Source of the DNA: Bacteroidota bacterium
GTDB lineage: Bacteria; Bacteroidota; Bacteroidia; Bacteroidales; Paludibacteraceae
Length of the DNA: 64,000 nt
Direction of reading: 5' to 3'
Assembly (NCBI GenBank): GCA_023391625.1
Contig: JAEWAN010000034.1
Span: 186,001-250,000, forward strand
Shown: positions 1 through 10,080 of the stretch, piece by piece
How the letters are laid out: each line of letters begins with the position of its first letter
Numbering within the stretch: position 1 is the stretch's first letter
Notes under the pieces: generated by a model
Database searches by the model: none
Told to the model about the DNA's origin: nothing
The model's input: the letters and a program-made list of their open reading frames with translations, nothing else
Made by a program: the position numbers and the translations under genes

Positions 1-176
1 TAATCTTCAATTTTGATCTGTATTATTAGTTCTTCGCTATCAGATGAAAGAATTTGTACGGGATTTTTTCCGTTATTCTTCATTGTAGTCAGATTCTGTC
101 CCATTATTATACAAGGATATAAAAATAGGAACAACAGTATATATTTTTGTTTTTTCATACGTTTGTCGTTTTTCAT
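1..176 (-). CDS. N-terminus of a secreted protein (partial, runs off left edge)
   Basis: Only the first ~58 codons are inside the window. The frame begins with ATG at 176 (an in-frame ATG at 158 is the alternative) and has a basic start, a hydrophobic stretch (YILLFLFLYPCIIMG) and a polar Gln-Asn after it, which is a Sec signal peptide. The visible mature part continues as KNNGKNPVQILSSDSEELII and stays open to base 1. The start codon lies one base after the stop of the GIGT-repeat gene at 178, so the two are very probably co-transcribed and perhaps translationally coupled. A partner that is secreted or surface-exposed fits. Secreted C25-type peptidases can begin in a similar way, but too little is visible to assign a family. 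Confidence 0.6.
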   Translation of the reverse strand, partial: MKNDKRMKKQKYILLFLFLYPCIIMGQNLTTMKNNGKNPVQILSSDSEELIIQIKIED

Positions 177-177
177 G

Positions 178-1581
178 TTATTTTCTTAATTGATTTATTT
201 CATTCTTAAGTGATTGTATCTCTCCGTTTTGTGTAAGAACATACAAAGTCAGTTCTTCGACTTTACGGAGAAGCAGCATGTTCATCTCACTTACATTTAT
301 ACCTTCTTCTTCCATGATGGCTGCGGGGGCAATTTCCGGTAAATGTTTATTTTGTTGAATGAAATTTCCAAGCTCATTTAGAGGCATTAAATTATAATTG
401 GAATCGAAAACAAAGTCGCAGCCTTGGTTTACACAGACTTTTAATTCATGCGTACGTATTGTGCCTGCTACGTCCAGTTTGGTTGTCGGGTTTTGTACGC
501 CTATACCTACATTTCCTCCTCCGGATGTCATAATGACATTGCTGTTGCTTTCTTTGTTGATATACACATTACGGTCGCCTGTTCCATTCGGATTACCTTC
601 CAGAATGAGATATCCTGCGTTAGCTCCTCTTATTCGTCCACCTTTTTCTCCACCAAATAGAGTACAGTGTGTGTCGCCAGCTCCTAATATAGCTGTAACC
701 GGCATGTTGTTGCTTGTTATATTTGCAAATCCATTGATGTGTAAAGGGGCCAGAGGGGAGACTGTGGATATACCTAATCTTCCGTTAATAAAAGCAGCTC
801 CGCTCATCTCAAATGCTGGTGTTGACGGATCGCTATTGCCATCGATGATTATTTTTTGTGTAAATCTGGCGGTTCCTACCACCTGTAAGGGATGAGTGGG
901 GGTTTCTGTTCCTATACCCATATTGCCAATAAGGATTAAGTTCTTACTATTCTCTCTTTGTCCTATTTCAACTTTTCCTTCTAATCTGGAATCTCCTATG
1001 ACATGTAATTTTTTTGAAGGGGATGTTGTGCCTATTCCTAAATTTCCGTTGACATAACTATTGCTGCTTACGTAACTGGTTCCTAAAACATGTAATTTAT
1101 AGCTGCTGCTGCTTACACCAATGCTTAGATTACCTGTAATGTATGAGTTGCCAGCTACGTGCAGTTTTTGGCTTGGAGATGTTGTGCCTAATCCTAAATT
1201 ATCAGTTATGTATCCGTTTCCATTAACAGTCAAGTTTTTTTTAGCGCTTGCTGTTCCAATTACGGAGTTACCTCTTAAGTTAGATGTACCATAAACTGTT
1301 AAAATTTTTTCCGCACTTTCTGTTCCTATTTGAGTGTTTCCGTAAAAAGAGGATTTGGAATATATTCTGAAAATAGCGTTGGGTGATGAGGATGAACCTA
1401 CTGTTGTGTTCCCTTGAAATAAACTGGTTCCGATAACATGTAATTTGCTGCCTGGACTGCTGGTTCCTATACCTACGTTTCCGGTGTTTGTGTTATAAAT
1501 ATTCGTTCCGGTGCTCCATTGAGCATTAAGGTTAAATGAAAGTAAACCTAATAATAGTAAAAAACAAGATAATTTTTTCAT
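178..1581 (-). CDS. Secreted repeat protein with tail-fibre-like GIGT repeats
   Basis: 467 residues with a clear signal peptide (cleavage expected after LNA, residue 20). Residues ~30-380 are built from about a dozen degenerate units of the type NVGIGTTSPSQKLHV followed by a G-N-S-Y-I-T-G-N-like stretch. These beta-rich units resemble those in phage tail fibres and Bacteroidota surface proteins, where they usually trimerise. The C-terminus carries the motif often paired with these repeats (NKHLPEIAPA, then EEGINVSEMNMLLLRKVEELTLYV), which predicts a coiled coil of ~40 residues. The units vary in length, and some are shortened (SAEKILTVYG). No intramolecular chaperone peptidase is visible. The gene is followed one base later by another secreted-protein gene. 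Likely an exported or surface-anchored structural protein; its ligand is unknown. Confidence 0.75.
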   Translation of the reverse strand: MKKLSCFLLLLGLLSFNLNAQWSTGTNIYNTNTGNVGIGTSSPGSKLHVIGTSLFQGNTTVGSSSSPNAIFRIYSKSSFYGNTQIGTESAEKILTVYGTSNLRGNSVIGTASAKKNLTVNGNGYITDNLGLGTTSPSQKLHVAGNSYITGNLSIGVSSSSYKLHVLGTSYVSSNSYVNGNLGIGTTSPSKKLHVIGDSRLEGKVEIGQRENSKNLILIGNMGIGTETPTHPLQVVGTARFTQKIIIDGNSDPSTPAFEMSGAAFINGRLGISTVSPLAPLHINGFANITSNNMPVTAILGAGDTHCTLFGGEKGGRIRGANAGYLILEGNPNGTGDRNVYINKESNSNVIMTSGGGNVGIGVQNPTTKLDVAGTIRTHELKVCVNQGCDFVFDSNYNLMPLNELGNFIQQNKHLPEIAPAAIMEEEGINVSEMNMLLLRKVEELTLYVLTQNGEIQSLKNEINQLRK

Positions 1582-2158
1582 GATGAATAATTTTAGATTA
1601 ATAAATTAGTAATTAATTGTTTGTGAAATTAGTCTTATTTTATTAACTGATATGTTGAATTTTTAATGTTGTTAAACATGTGTCCATTTTTTATAACATA
1701 AGTATAATAATTTTATAAAAATGTAAACTTTTATTTCATGATATGTAAAATGATTTTATAAAGAAGATTTTGTTTGTCAGTATAATCTCTCACGTTGTTG
1801 CTGGTATTTCCTATTTTGTTCGATAATTGTTACAGATTAGTATAAAAACTCTTTTTAATATTGATGAATGTGATTGTTTGTTGCTTTTTGATTGTATTTT
1901 GTTTTATATTATAATTGTTTGTTTGTTATTTGTTTCGAATCGAAATTATATGTATTGAAAATTAAATAAAGAACTCTTTTTCTTATTCTGAAATATCGTT
2001 TTGCTTAATTTTGTGTTTATAAAATAACATTTTGATAATATAATTTGAATTTGTTGTAAAAATGATATTTATTGACAGTGATTCGTTTAAATAAGTAAAT
2101 AATAAATAAACACCGACATGAACAGTTTGGTTGATTTTCGGAGTTAACAGAATAAAGT
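1582..2158. other. AT-rich intergenic region upstream of gltB
   Basis: 577 bases without a credible gene. It separates the start of the GIGT-repeat gene (minus strand) from gltB (plus strand), so both promoters should lie here. It is extremely AT-rich, with runs such as TTGTTTGTTTGTTATTTG. The only recognisable element is one -7 box, listed separately. No hairpin with a U-tract and no riboswitch core was recognised. Confidence 0.5.
2006..2013 (+). promoter_or_regulatory. Candidate -7 box for gltB (TAATTTTG)
   Basis: TAATTTTG matches the Bacteroidota -7 consensus TAnnTTTG. It would give a transcript with a ~140-base untranslated leader before gltB. No good TTTG element sits 19-21 bases upstream, so the call rests on the -7 box alone. 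Confidence 0.35.
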
Positions 2159-5100
2159 ATGAAAAAGATATCAAGTTTATCACAAGTAGATGAATATCAG
2201 CAAAAATCTTTGTATTCATCTGAAAACGAACATGACGCATGTGGAGTAGGGTTAGTATTGAATATTTACGGAGAGAAGTCACATGATATTGTAGAAAAAG
2301 GATTGCAGGTTTTGGAGAATATGGTGCACCGGGGAGCGGAAAGTGCGGATAATAAAACTGGGGATGGAGCCGGAATTTTGTTGCAGATTCCCCATGAGTT
2401 TATTTTGTTGCAGGGTATCCCTGTACCCGCAAAAGGAAAGTACGGAACAGGTCTGGTATTCTTGCCTAAGAATAAACAAAAAGCGGATTTGTGTCAGAAC
2501 GTCATTAAAGAACATGTAGAAAAAGAAGGGTTGAATCTGTTGGCTGTTCGTGAGGTTCCGGTAAATAGCGGAATTTTAGGTTCGATATCCGCCTCTAATG
2601 AGCCGCTTATTCAACAAATATTTATTACAGGCGGAAATTCTCAGGATGACTTAGAACACAAATTATATATTGTCCGTAAGAAAATAGAAAAAGCAATTCT
2701 TCAGTCCAGCATAGCAAAAGACAGAAGCTTTTATATCGTAAGTCTTTCTACGAAACAGATGGTTTATAAAGGAATGCTTACTTCTCTTCAACTGCGGGAA
2801 TATTATCCGGATTTAACTGATCCTAATTTTACCAGTGGTATTGTTTTGGTTCACTCTCGTTTTAGTACCAACACATTCCCTACCTGGGATTTGGCACAAC
2901 CCTTTAGAATGGTTGGACATAATGGTGAAATAAATACGATTCGTGGAAACCGTTCCTGGATGGAAGCACGTGAAAGTGTCTTGAAATCGGATAAGTTAGG
3001 CGAACTGAAAGAATTGTTTCCCATTGTGCAACCGGGTATGAGCGATAGTGCATCGTTGGATAATGTCCTGGAGTTCCTTGTAATGTCCGGTAAGAGTTTA
3101 CCTCATGCCATGGCCATGTTGGTGCCGGAAAGCTGGAATTCAAAAAATCCTATTTCTGATGACTTGAAAGCCTTTTATGAATATCATAGCATATTCATGG
3201 AACCTTGGGATGGGCCGGCTACTTTGCTGTTTAGTGATGGCCGTTATGCAGGAGGCATGCTGGACCGTAATGGCTTGCGTCCGGCACGCTATCTCATTAC
3301 AAAGGATGATATTATGGTAATAGCTTCAGAAATCGGGACGATAGAATTTCCTGCTGAAAATATCAAAGCAAAAGGTCGCTTAAGACCGGGTAAAATGTTA
3401 CTGGTTGATACGGAGCGGGGAGAAATATATTATGATAAAGAATTGAAAGAGGGATTGGCTAAAGCTTTTCCTTATCGTGAATGGTTAAACAAAAACCGTA
3501 TTTTATTGGATGATATATCTTCCGGACGTTCTGTGAAAAATGATTTGGATGGATATGAAACATTGTTACAGGCATTCGGTTATTCCAAAGAAGATTTGGA
3601 AAAACTGATTATACCGATGGGGAATGAAGGTAAGGAACCTATATCTTCTATGGGGAATGATGTCGCCCTGTCTGTTTTTTCAGATAAACCTCAGCGGCTG
3701 TTTAATTATTTTCGTCAGCAGTTTGCCCAGGTTACCAATCCACCGATTGACCCTATTCGTGAGGAACTGGTAATGTCGCTAACAGGATATGTGGGCTCAT
3801 TGCATCATAACTTGCTGGAATCCGCCCCGGAAATATGTAAAATGGTGAAACTGACCAGTCCTATTCTTACGAATACACAATTTGATATTTTGTTGCATTT
3901 GCAGTATAAGGGATTTTCTACGGCGGTATTGCCGATGTTATTTGATCCGAAAAAAGGGGCAAAAGGGTTGGAAAGTGCAGTGCAGGAGCTTTGTCTGGCT
4001 GTGGAAAAAGAAGTGGATGAAGGTAAAAATTACATTGTGTTGAGCGATAGAGGTGTGGATATAGAACATGCTCCGATACCCTCATTGCTTGCAGTTTCTG
4101 CCGTGCATCATTATTTGGTGGACAAGCGCAAGCGAATGCAAATTGATATTGTAGTGGAAACTGCGGAACCACGTGAAGTAATGCATTTCGCCTTGTTATT
4201 TGGTTTCGGTGCCAATGCTGTAAATCCTTATATGGCTTTTGCAATCCTGAACGAAAAAGTTAAGTCCGGAGATATTCATCTTGATTTTCATACCGCAGAA
4301 AAGAATTATGTAAAAGCGGTGAATAAGGGCTTGTTGAAAGTTTTGTCTAAAATGGGAATTTCTACCTTGCGAAGTTATCGGGGGGCAGAGATATTTGAGG
4401 CTGTCGGGATATCAACAGAGCTTGTAAATCAATATTTTAAAGGAATAGTATCCAAAATAGAAGGAATAGATATGGATGATATTGCATCGGAAGTGCTGGA
4501 TTCATTCAATCATGCTTTTTGTCCGAAAGAAGGGGACGACGTCGGGTTAAAAAATCTTGGACGTTACGCATACCGTAAGGGTGGGGAAGTTCACGCTTGG
4601 AATCCGGAAACTATTTCTCGTTTACAAATTGCAACTAAAACCGGATCTTATGAAAAATATAAAGAATATGCCCGGTTGGTAGATGAGAAGGAAACGCCGG
4701 TTTTTATTCGTGATTTACTGGATTATAAACGTGCTCCTATTGAAATAGAAGAAGTAGAACCGGTTGAGAGTATAATGAAACGTTTTGTTACAGGTGCTAT
4801 GTCTTATGGGTCTATTAGTAGAGAAGCGCATGAGGCTATGGCAATGGCTATGAATAAAATCGGGGGACGTAGTAATACCGGAGAGGGGGGCGAAGACCCT
4901 GAACGTTATAAAAAACGTGAGGACGGACTTTCTACGCGTAGTTCTATAAAACAGATTGCTTCCGGACGTTTTGGAGTTACAGCAGAATATCTGGTGAATG
5001 CGGATGAACTTCAGATAAAAGTGGCTCAAGGAGCTAAACCCGGTGAGGGTGGTCAGTTACCTGGCTATAAGGTGGATAAAATTATCGCTAAGACAAGGCA

Positions 5101-6694
5101 TTCCATTCCCGGCATATCATTGATTTCTCCTCCGCCTCATCATGATATATATTCTATTGAGGATTTGGCTCAATTAATATTTGACCTTAAGAACATAAAT
5201 CCCAAAGCGGTAATTAGTGTGAAATTAGTTTCAGAAAGCGGGGTCGGCACTATTGCCGCCGGTGTGGCAAAGGCTAAAGCAGACTTAATTCTGATAAGTG
5301 GTGCAGAAGGCGGAACCGGAGCCAGTCCGTCCAGCTCCATTAAACACGCTGGATTGCCGGTGGAGATAGGTTTGGCTGAAACTCAGCAAACATTGGTATT
5401 GAATAACTTGCGTAGTCAGGTAAGATTACAGACTGACGGGCAATTAAAAACCGGACATGATGTTGTTATTTCTGCTTTACTGGGAGCTGAGGAATTTGGT
5501 TTTGCCACCAGTGCGTTGATTGTGTTAGGTTGTGTTATGATGCGCAAATGCCATATGAATACCTGTCCGGTAGGTGTAGCAACTCAAAACGAAGAGTTGC
5601 GTAAACGCTTTGTAGGACGTTATGAGTATTTGGTAAACTTTTTTGAGTTTCTGGCTCAGGATGTTCGTGAACATTTGGCGCAAATGGGATTCCGCAGCAT
5701 TGAGGAAATTGTGGGACGTGCTGATCTTTTAGTTCGTAAAAAGGGGATGAACCTGAGTGGAAAAGCAGGAAAAGTGGATTTATCGCGTATCATGTATATG
5801 CCGAAGGTTGATGATTATTCTGTGCTGCGTCAAACGAAGTTACAGGATCATAAGATAGATAATGTGTTGGATGTAGAATTGATTAGCAAATCCTTGCCTG
5901 CTTTGGATTTATGTATGCCGGTGAGTATTAGGCATCTGATTAAAAATACCGATCGGGCAGTGGGAGCGATGCTTTCTGGCGAGATAGCTAAACGTTATGG
6001 AGAAACAGGCTTGACAGATGATACTATAATCGTGGATTTCTGTGGTTCGGCAGGACAGAGTTTCGGCGCATTTCTTGCTTCTGGGGTTACTTTCAAGTTG
6101 GAAGGAGAGGCTAATGATTATCTGGGTAAGGGTTTGTCAGGTGGTAAGATCATCGTAATTCCTCCTAAAGCTTCAACTTTTGTTCCGGAAGAAAATATTT
6201 TGTGTGGAAATACTTTGCTGTATGGCGCAACCTCTGGAGAAGTGTACATAAACGGACGTGTAGGGGAACGGTTTTGTGTTCGCAATTCTGGGGCTACGGC
6301 CGTAGTTGAAGGTGCGGGAGACCATTGCTGTGAGTACATGACGGGGGGACGTACAGTGGTTTTAGGATCGACCGGCCGTAATTTTGCTGCAGGTATGAGT
6401 GGTGGTATAGCTTATGTACTGGATGAAAAAGGAGATTTTGATTATTTCTGTAATATGGAAATGGTAGAGCTCTCTTTGATAGAAGACAGTGCGGATAATA
6501 AGGAATTGTACGGTTTAGTAACCAATCATTACAATTATACCGGAAGTCCTTTGGCAAAGCGTATTCTGGATAATTGGAGTGAGTATGTAAATAAGTTTAT
6601 CAAAGTATTGCCTATTGAATATAAAAAAGTGTTGCATACTGAAAAGATGGAAGCTATCAACCGTAAAATAGCACAGGTAGAAAGGGATTATTAG
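2159..6694 (+). CDS. gltB: Glutamate synthase large subunit
   Basis: 1511 residues, full length for the family. The enzyme makes two glutamates from glutamine and 2-oxoglutarate in the cytoplasm. A 27-residue propeptide precedes Cys28 in DACGVGL, the N-terminal nucleophile of the glutaminase domain (~28-430). A central domain follows, then the FMN-binding synthase barrel (~800-1210) with the GGEDPERY and GAEGGTGASP motifs. The 3Fe-4S cysteines are at 1125, 1131 and 1136 (CVMMRKCHMNTC). A C-terminal GXGXG beta-helix (~1270-1480) includes GATSGEVYINGRVGERF. It is followed 113 bases later by gltD, its reductase partner, and then by asnB. No frameshift or missing key residue was seen. This is the bacterial NADPH type, because the small subunit is a separate gene. 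Confidence 0.97.
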   Translation: MKKISSLSQVDEYQQKSLYSSENEHDACGVGLVLNIYGEKSHDIVEKGLQVLENMVHRGAESADNKTGDGAGILLQIPHEFILLQGIPVPAKGKYGTGLVFLPKNKQKADLCQNVIKEHVEKEGLNLLAVREVPVNSGILGSISASNEPLIQQIFITGGNSQDDLEHKLYIVRKKIEKAILQSSIAKDRSFYIVSLSTKQMVYKGMLTSLQLREYYPDLTDPNFTSGIVLVHSRFSTNTFPTWDLAQPFRMVGHNGEINTIRGNRSWMEARESVLKSDKLGELKELFPIVQPGMSDSASLDNVLEFLVMSGKSLPHAMAMLVPESWNSKNPISDDLKAFYEYHSIFMEPWDGPATLLFSDGRYAGGMLDRNGLRPARYLITKDDIMVIASEIGTIEFPAENIKAKGRLRPGKMLLVDTERGEIYYDKELKEGLAKAFPYREWLNKNRILLDDISSGRSVKNDLDGYETLLQAFGYSKEDLEKLIIPMGNEGKEPISSMGNDVALSVFSDKPQRLFNYFRQQFAQVTNPPIDPIREELVMSLTGYVGSLHHNLLESAPEICKMVKLTSPILTNTQFDILLHLQYKGFSTAVLPMLFDPKKGAKGLESAVQELCLAVEKEVDEGKNYIVLSDRGVDIEHAPIPSLLAVSAVHHYLVDKRKRMQIDIVVETAEPREVMHFALLFGFGANAVNPYMAFAILNEKVKSGDIHLDFHTAEKNYVKAVNKGLLKVLSKMGISTLRSYRGAEIFEAVGISTELVNQYFKGIVSKIEGIDMDDIASEVLDSFNHAFCPKEGDDVGLKNLGRYAYRKGGEVHAWNPETISRLQIATKTGSYEKYKEYARLVDEKETPVFIRDLLDYKRAPIEIEEVEPVESIMKRFVTGAMSYGSISREAHEAMAMAMNKIGGRSNTGEGGEDPERYKKREDGLSTRSSIKQIASGRFGVTAEYLVNADELQIKVAQGAKPGEGGQLPGYKVDKIIAKTRHSIPGISLISPPPHHDIYSIEDLAQLIFDLKNINPKAVISVKLVSESGVGTIAAGVAKAKADLILISGAEGGTGASPSSSIKHAGLPVEIGLAETQQTLVLNNLRSQVRLQTDGQLKTGHDVVISALLGAEEFGFATSALIVLGCVMMRKCHMNTCPVGVATQNEELRKRFVGRYEYLVNFFEFLAQDVREHLAQMGFRSIEEIVGRADLLVRKKGMNLSGKAGKVDLSRIMYMPKVDDYSVLRQTKLQDHKIDNVLDVELISKSLPALDLCMPVSIRHLIKNTDRAVGAMLSGEIAKRYGETGLTDDTIIVDFCGSAGQSFGAFLASGVTFKLEGEANDYLGKGLSGGKIIVIPPKASTFVPEENILCGNTLLYGATSGEVYINGRVGERFCVRNSGATAVVEGAGDHCCEYMTGGRTVVLGSTGRNFAAGMSGGIAYVLDEKGDFDYFCNMEMVELSLIEDSADNKELYGLVTNHYNYTGSPLAKRILDNWSEYVNKFIKVLPIEYKKVLHTEKMEAINRKIAQVERDY

Positions 6695-6807
6695 ATGTTC
6701 CGGCTGTTTTTAAATAAACGGTTAAGCATGTTTGGAAAAGAATTAAAATAATAAAAAGACTAATAACTGGAGCATACAAAAGTTTTCCGGTTTAAAAAAA
6801 TACAGAT

Positions 6808-8223
6808 ATGGGAAATCCAAAAGCATTTTTAACTATACCTCGTAAAGAGGCTGGTTATAGACCTGTGAATGAACGAATATATGATTTCGGAGAGGTGGAG
6901 CAGACTTTGAATCGTGAAGATAGGAAGTTGCAGGCTTCACGTTGTATGGATTGCGGTGTGCCTTTTTGCCATTGGGCTTGTCCGTTAGGTAACCGTATGC
7001 CGGAATGGCAAGATTTGATTTATAAAGAAAAATGGCAGGAAGCTATTGATTTGCTTCATGAAACGAATAACTTCCCGGATTTTACCGGACGTATATGTCC
7101 GGCTTTGTGTGAGAAATCATGTGTCCTGGCTATGGATAATGCCGCTGTTACCATTCGTGAAAATGAAGTGGCTGTAACTGAAATTGCTTTTCGCGAGGGG
7201 ATGATTAAGGCTAAACCACCTAAATCACGTACAGACAAAAGGATTGCGATTATCGGTTCCGGCCCTGCGGGACTGGCTGTGGCACAACAATTGAATAAAA
7301 AGGGGCATAATGTAACTGTTTTTGAAAAGAGTGAGGCGCCCGGCGGATTGTTGCGTTATGGAATTCCTAATTTCAAATTGAATAAAAATATTATTGACCG
7401 CAGGTTGGCTTTACTTAAAGAGGAGGGCATTGTTTTTAAGACAAATACGGAGATAGGTAAAGATATTTCCGGTAAGGATGTATTATCTTGTTATGACGCT
7501 GTTTGTCTTGCTGTAGGCTCTGGTCAGCCACGTGATTTGAATATTGAAGGGCGTGATTTGAAAGGAATTTATTTCGCTATGGATTACCTTTCTATGCAGA
7601 ATAAACTTATTATGCATGAAGAGGTAACGGAAAGTCAATTGATTTCAGCGAAGGGGAAACATGTCCTGATAATTGGGGGCGGGGATACCGGTTCAGATTG
7701 TGTAGGTACGGCTATTCGCCAGAAAGCAAAGAGCGTTACTCAGATTGAAATTATGCCACAACCGCCTGTCGGTAAAAATCCGGCTACTCCATGGCCTGAT
7801 TATCCGAATATCTTAAAAACCTCCAGTTCGCATGAAGAAGGTTGTACACGTCGTTGGAATTTGAGCTCTTTGGCATTTAAGGGCGAAAACGGTCATGTAA
7901 AAGAGGTCTTGGTAGAGGAAGTGGAGTGGATAAAAGATGAGAGTGGGCGAATGAAGATGAATGTTACCGGAAAGACAGAAATAATTAAGGCTGACCTGGT
8001 TTTCCTTTCTATGGGATTTGTACACCCTGTACATGAAGGTTTGCTGGATGAGTTGTGTGTCAAATATGATGCCCGTGGCAACGTGGAAACAGATCAAACA
8101 GGACAATCTTCTGTAGCGAAAGTTTTTGCTGCAGGTGATGCTGCTTCCGGGGCGAGTCTTGTAGTACGTGCCATTGCTTCCGGACGAAAAATAGCAGAGG
8201 ATATTCATCAAGCATTATTGTAG
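6808..8223 (+). CDS. gltD: Glutamate synthase small subunit
   Basis: 471 residues. It passes electrons from NADPH to the large subunit through FAD and Fe-S clusters. The N-terminal Fe-S region has the cysteine groups CMDCGVPFCHWAC (~48-60) and CPALCEKSC (~98-106). An FAD Rossmann fold follows with IIGSGPAGLAVAQQL (~147-161), and the NADPH fold has IIGGGDTGSDCVG. The C-terminal FAD motif is VFAAGDAASGASLVVRAI. Length and domain order match beta-subunits of NADPH-dependent GOGAT. It lies directly downstream of gltB and upstream of asnB on the same strand. The 113-base gap to gltB has no strong terminator, so one operon is likely. Related flavoproteins (DPD or sulfide-dehydrogenase-like) are less likely in this setting. 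Confidence 0.95.
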   Translation: MGNPKAFLTIPRKEAGYRPVNERIYDFGEVEQTLNREDRKLQASRCMDCGVPFCHWACPLGNRMPEWQDLIYKEKWQEAIDLLHETNNFPDFTGRICPALCEKSCVLAMDNAAVTIRENEVAVTEIAFREGMIKAKPPKSRTDKRIAIIGSGPAGLAVAQQLNKKGHNVTVFEKSEAPGGLLRYGIPNFKLNKNIIDRRLALLKEEGIVFKTNTEIGKDISGKDVLSCYDAVCLAVGSGQPRDLNIEGRDLKGIYFAMDYLSMQNKLIMHEEVTESQLISAKGKHVLIIGGGDTGSDCVGTAIRQKAKSVTQIEIMPQPPVGKNPATPWPDYPNILKTSSSHEEGCTRRWNLSSLAFKGENGHVKEVLVEEVEWIKDESGRMKMNVTGKTEIIKADLVFLSMGFVHPVHEGLLDELCVKYDARGNVETDQTGQSSVAKVFAAGDAASGASLVVRAIASGRKIAEDIHQALL

Positions 8224-8329
8224 GCTGGATCGTATGGTTTGATTTTAAAATCTGTCCATTTGTTAATATGAAAAATTGAATATAAACTGATGCTGCCTGT
8301 TGGGTGGTCATTATAAAAAGATAATTATT

Positions 8330-9997
8330 ATGTGTGGAATAGTATGTGCTTTTGATCTTAAGCAACCGATGGAGGATTTGCGTCCTCAGGTTCTTAAAAT
8401 GTCTAAACGGATACGCCATCGTGGGCCAGATTGGTCTGGGATATTCTCAGCTGAAAAAGCGATATTGGCTCACGAGCGTCTAGCGATAGTAGATCCGCAA
8501 TCGGGGAAACAACCTCTTTACAGTAAAGATGGTAAGCTGGTTTTGGCTGTTAATGGTGAGATTTATAATCATCAGGATATCCGGAAACGCTTTGAAGGGA
8601 AATATGATTTTTTGACTCAGTCTGATTGTGAAGTTATTCTGGCATTATACCGGGAAAAAGGAAAGTCTTTTCTGGAAGATTTGAATGGAATATTTGCCTT
8701 TGCCCTTTATGATATAGAAAAGGATGTATATTTAATAGGACGAGACCATATGGGTATCATTCCGTTGTATCAGGGTTGGGATGTGCAGGGTACGTATTAT
8801 GTGGCTTCAGAGTTGAAAGCGTTGGAGGGCTTTTGTTCAAAGATAGAAGAGTTTCTTCCCGGACAGTATCTTTATAGCCTGGAGGGAAGCCCTGCTAAGT
8901 GGTACACACGCGATTGGGAAGATTATGAAAATGTAAAGGATAATGAAACGGATATCCGTAAGTTAGGACAAGCGTTGGAGGCTGCAGTAGAACGTCAGCT
9001 TATGACGGATGTGCCATATGGGGTGTTGCTTTCCGGAGGATTGGATTCTTCCATTATTTCAGCTATCGCGAAAAAATTTGCAGCTAAACGGATTGAATCC
9101 GGTAATACCCAAGATGCCTGGTGGCCTCAGCTTCACTCGTTTGCTATTGGCTTGGAAGGTTCTCCTGATTTAAAAGCAGCGCAGAAAGTTGCTGATTATA
9201 TTGGTTCGGTGCATCATGAAATTCATTTTACTATTCAGGAAGGACTGGATGCTCTGCGTGATGTGATATATCATATTGAGACTTATGATGTTACAACAGT
9301 TCGGGCAAGTACACCTATGTATCTTCTGGCACGTGTTATAAAATCTATGGGCATTAAGATGGTACTTTCCGGTGAAGGAGCGGATGAAATTTTCGGAGGT
9401 TACCTGTATTTTCATAAGGCTCCTAATGCTGAAGAATTTCATAAAGAAACAGTTCGTAAATTGAATAAATTGCATCAATATGATTGTTTACGGGCTAATA
9501 AATCTTTGGCAGCATGGGGTGTTGAAGGACGTGTTCCTTTTTTAGATAAAGATTTTCTGGATACGGCCATGCGGATAAACCCGAAAGATAAACTGGCCGG
9601 AAAAGATCGGATGGAAAAATGGGTATTGCGGAAAGCCTTTGAAGAATATCTGCCGGAAAGTGTAACTTGGCGTCAAAAAGAGCAGTTCTCTGATGGGGTA
9701 GGTTATAGTTGGATTGATACTTTGCGTGATATGACTTCGCAAATGGTGACAGATGAACAAATGTTTGCTGTAAAGGAACGTTTCCCTGTTAATCCTCCGC
9801 AGAATAAGGAAGAGTACTATTATCGTTGTATTTATAGTGAATTATTCCCTTCTGACTCCGCAGCCAGATGCGTGCCTTCCGTTCCTTCCGTGGCATGCAG
9901 TACACCAATAGCTCTGGAATGGGATGAGGCTTTCAAAAAAATGAATGAGCCTTCCGGACGGGCTGTGAAAAATGTTCATGAACAGGGATATAAATAA
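8330..9997 (+). CDS. asnB: Asparagine synthase B, glutamine-hydrolysing
   Basis: 555 residues from the ATG at 8330. An upstream in-frame ATG at 8300 would add ten residues, but the family needs the Met before Cys2 to be removed so that Cys2 becomes the glutaminase nucleophile (MCGIVCAF), so 8330 is chosen. The N-terminal class II glutaminase (~2-200) has RHRGPDWSG and the NGEIYNH motif. The synthetase half has the ATP pyrophosphate loop SGGLDSS at 235-241 and VLSGEGADEIFGGY. It converts aspartate, glutamine and ATP to asparagine. The tail ends with CVPSVPSVACSTPIALEWDE, which I have seen as typical of Bacteroidales AsnB. It is the last gene of the gltB-gltD-asnB cluster and is followed by a strong terminator. 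Confidence 0.95.
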   Translation: MCGIVCAFDLKQPMEDLRPQVLKMSKRIRHRGPDWSGIFSAEKAILAHERLAIVDPQSGKQPLYSKDGKLVLAVNGEIYNHQDIRKRFEGKYDFLTQSDCEVILALYREKGKSFLEDLNGIFAFALYDIEKDVYLIGRDHMGIIPLYQGWDVQGTYYVASELKALEGFCSKIEEFLPGQYLYSLEGSPAKWYTRDWEDYENVKDNETDIRKLGQALEAAVERQLMTDVPYGVLLSGGLDSSIISAIAKKFAAKRIESGNTQDAWWPQLHSFAIGLEGSPDLKAAQKVADYIGSVHHEIHFTIQEGLDALRDVIYHIETYDVTTVRASTPMYLLARVIKSMGIKMVLSGEGADEIFGGYLYFHKAPNAEEFHKETVRKLNKLHQYDCLRANKSLAAWGVEGRVPFLDKDFLDTAMRINPKDKLAGKDRMEKWVLRKAFEEYLPESVTWRQKEQFSDGVGYSWIDTLRDMTSQMVTDEQMFAVKERFPVNPPQNKEEYYYRCIYSELFPSDSAARCVPSVPSVACSTPIALEWDEAFKKMNEPSGRAVKNVHEQGYK

Positions 9998-10080
9998 AGT
10001 TAGTTTTTGTTATGTGTGTATGTCCGTTTTTTATAAATCTTTAATTGGCGGATGCGTTTTAGGGTAACTTGCCTTAAAAC

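Noticed and set aside
398..895. Long antisense open frame inside the GIGT-repeat gene
   Set aside because: It is an artefact of the repeat composition: it follows the codon phase of the real gene and has no start signal or family match.
178..1581. Prophage tail-fibre gene
   Set aside because: The GIGT units resemble tail fibres, but the protein has a signal peptide and no phage structural, integrase or lysis gene is nearby.
1582..2158. Riboswitch in the AT-rich region before gltB
   Set aside because: No conserved core or stable stem-loop system was recognised.
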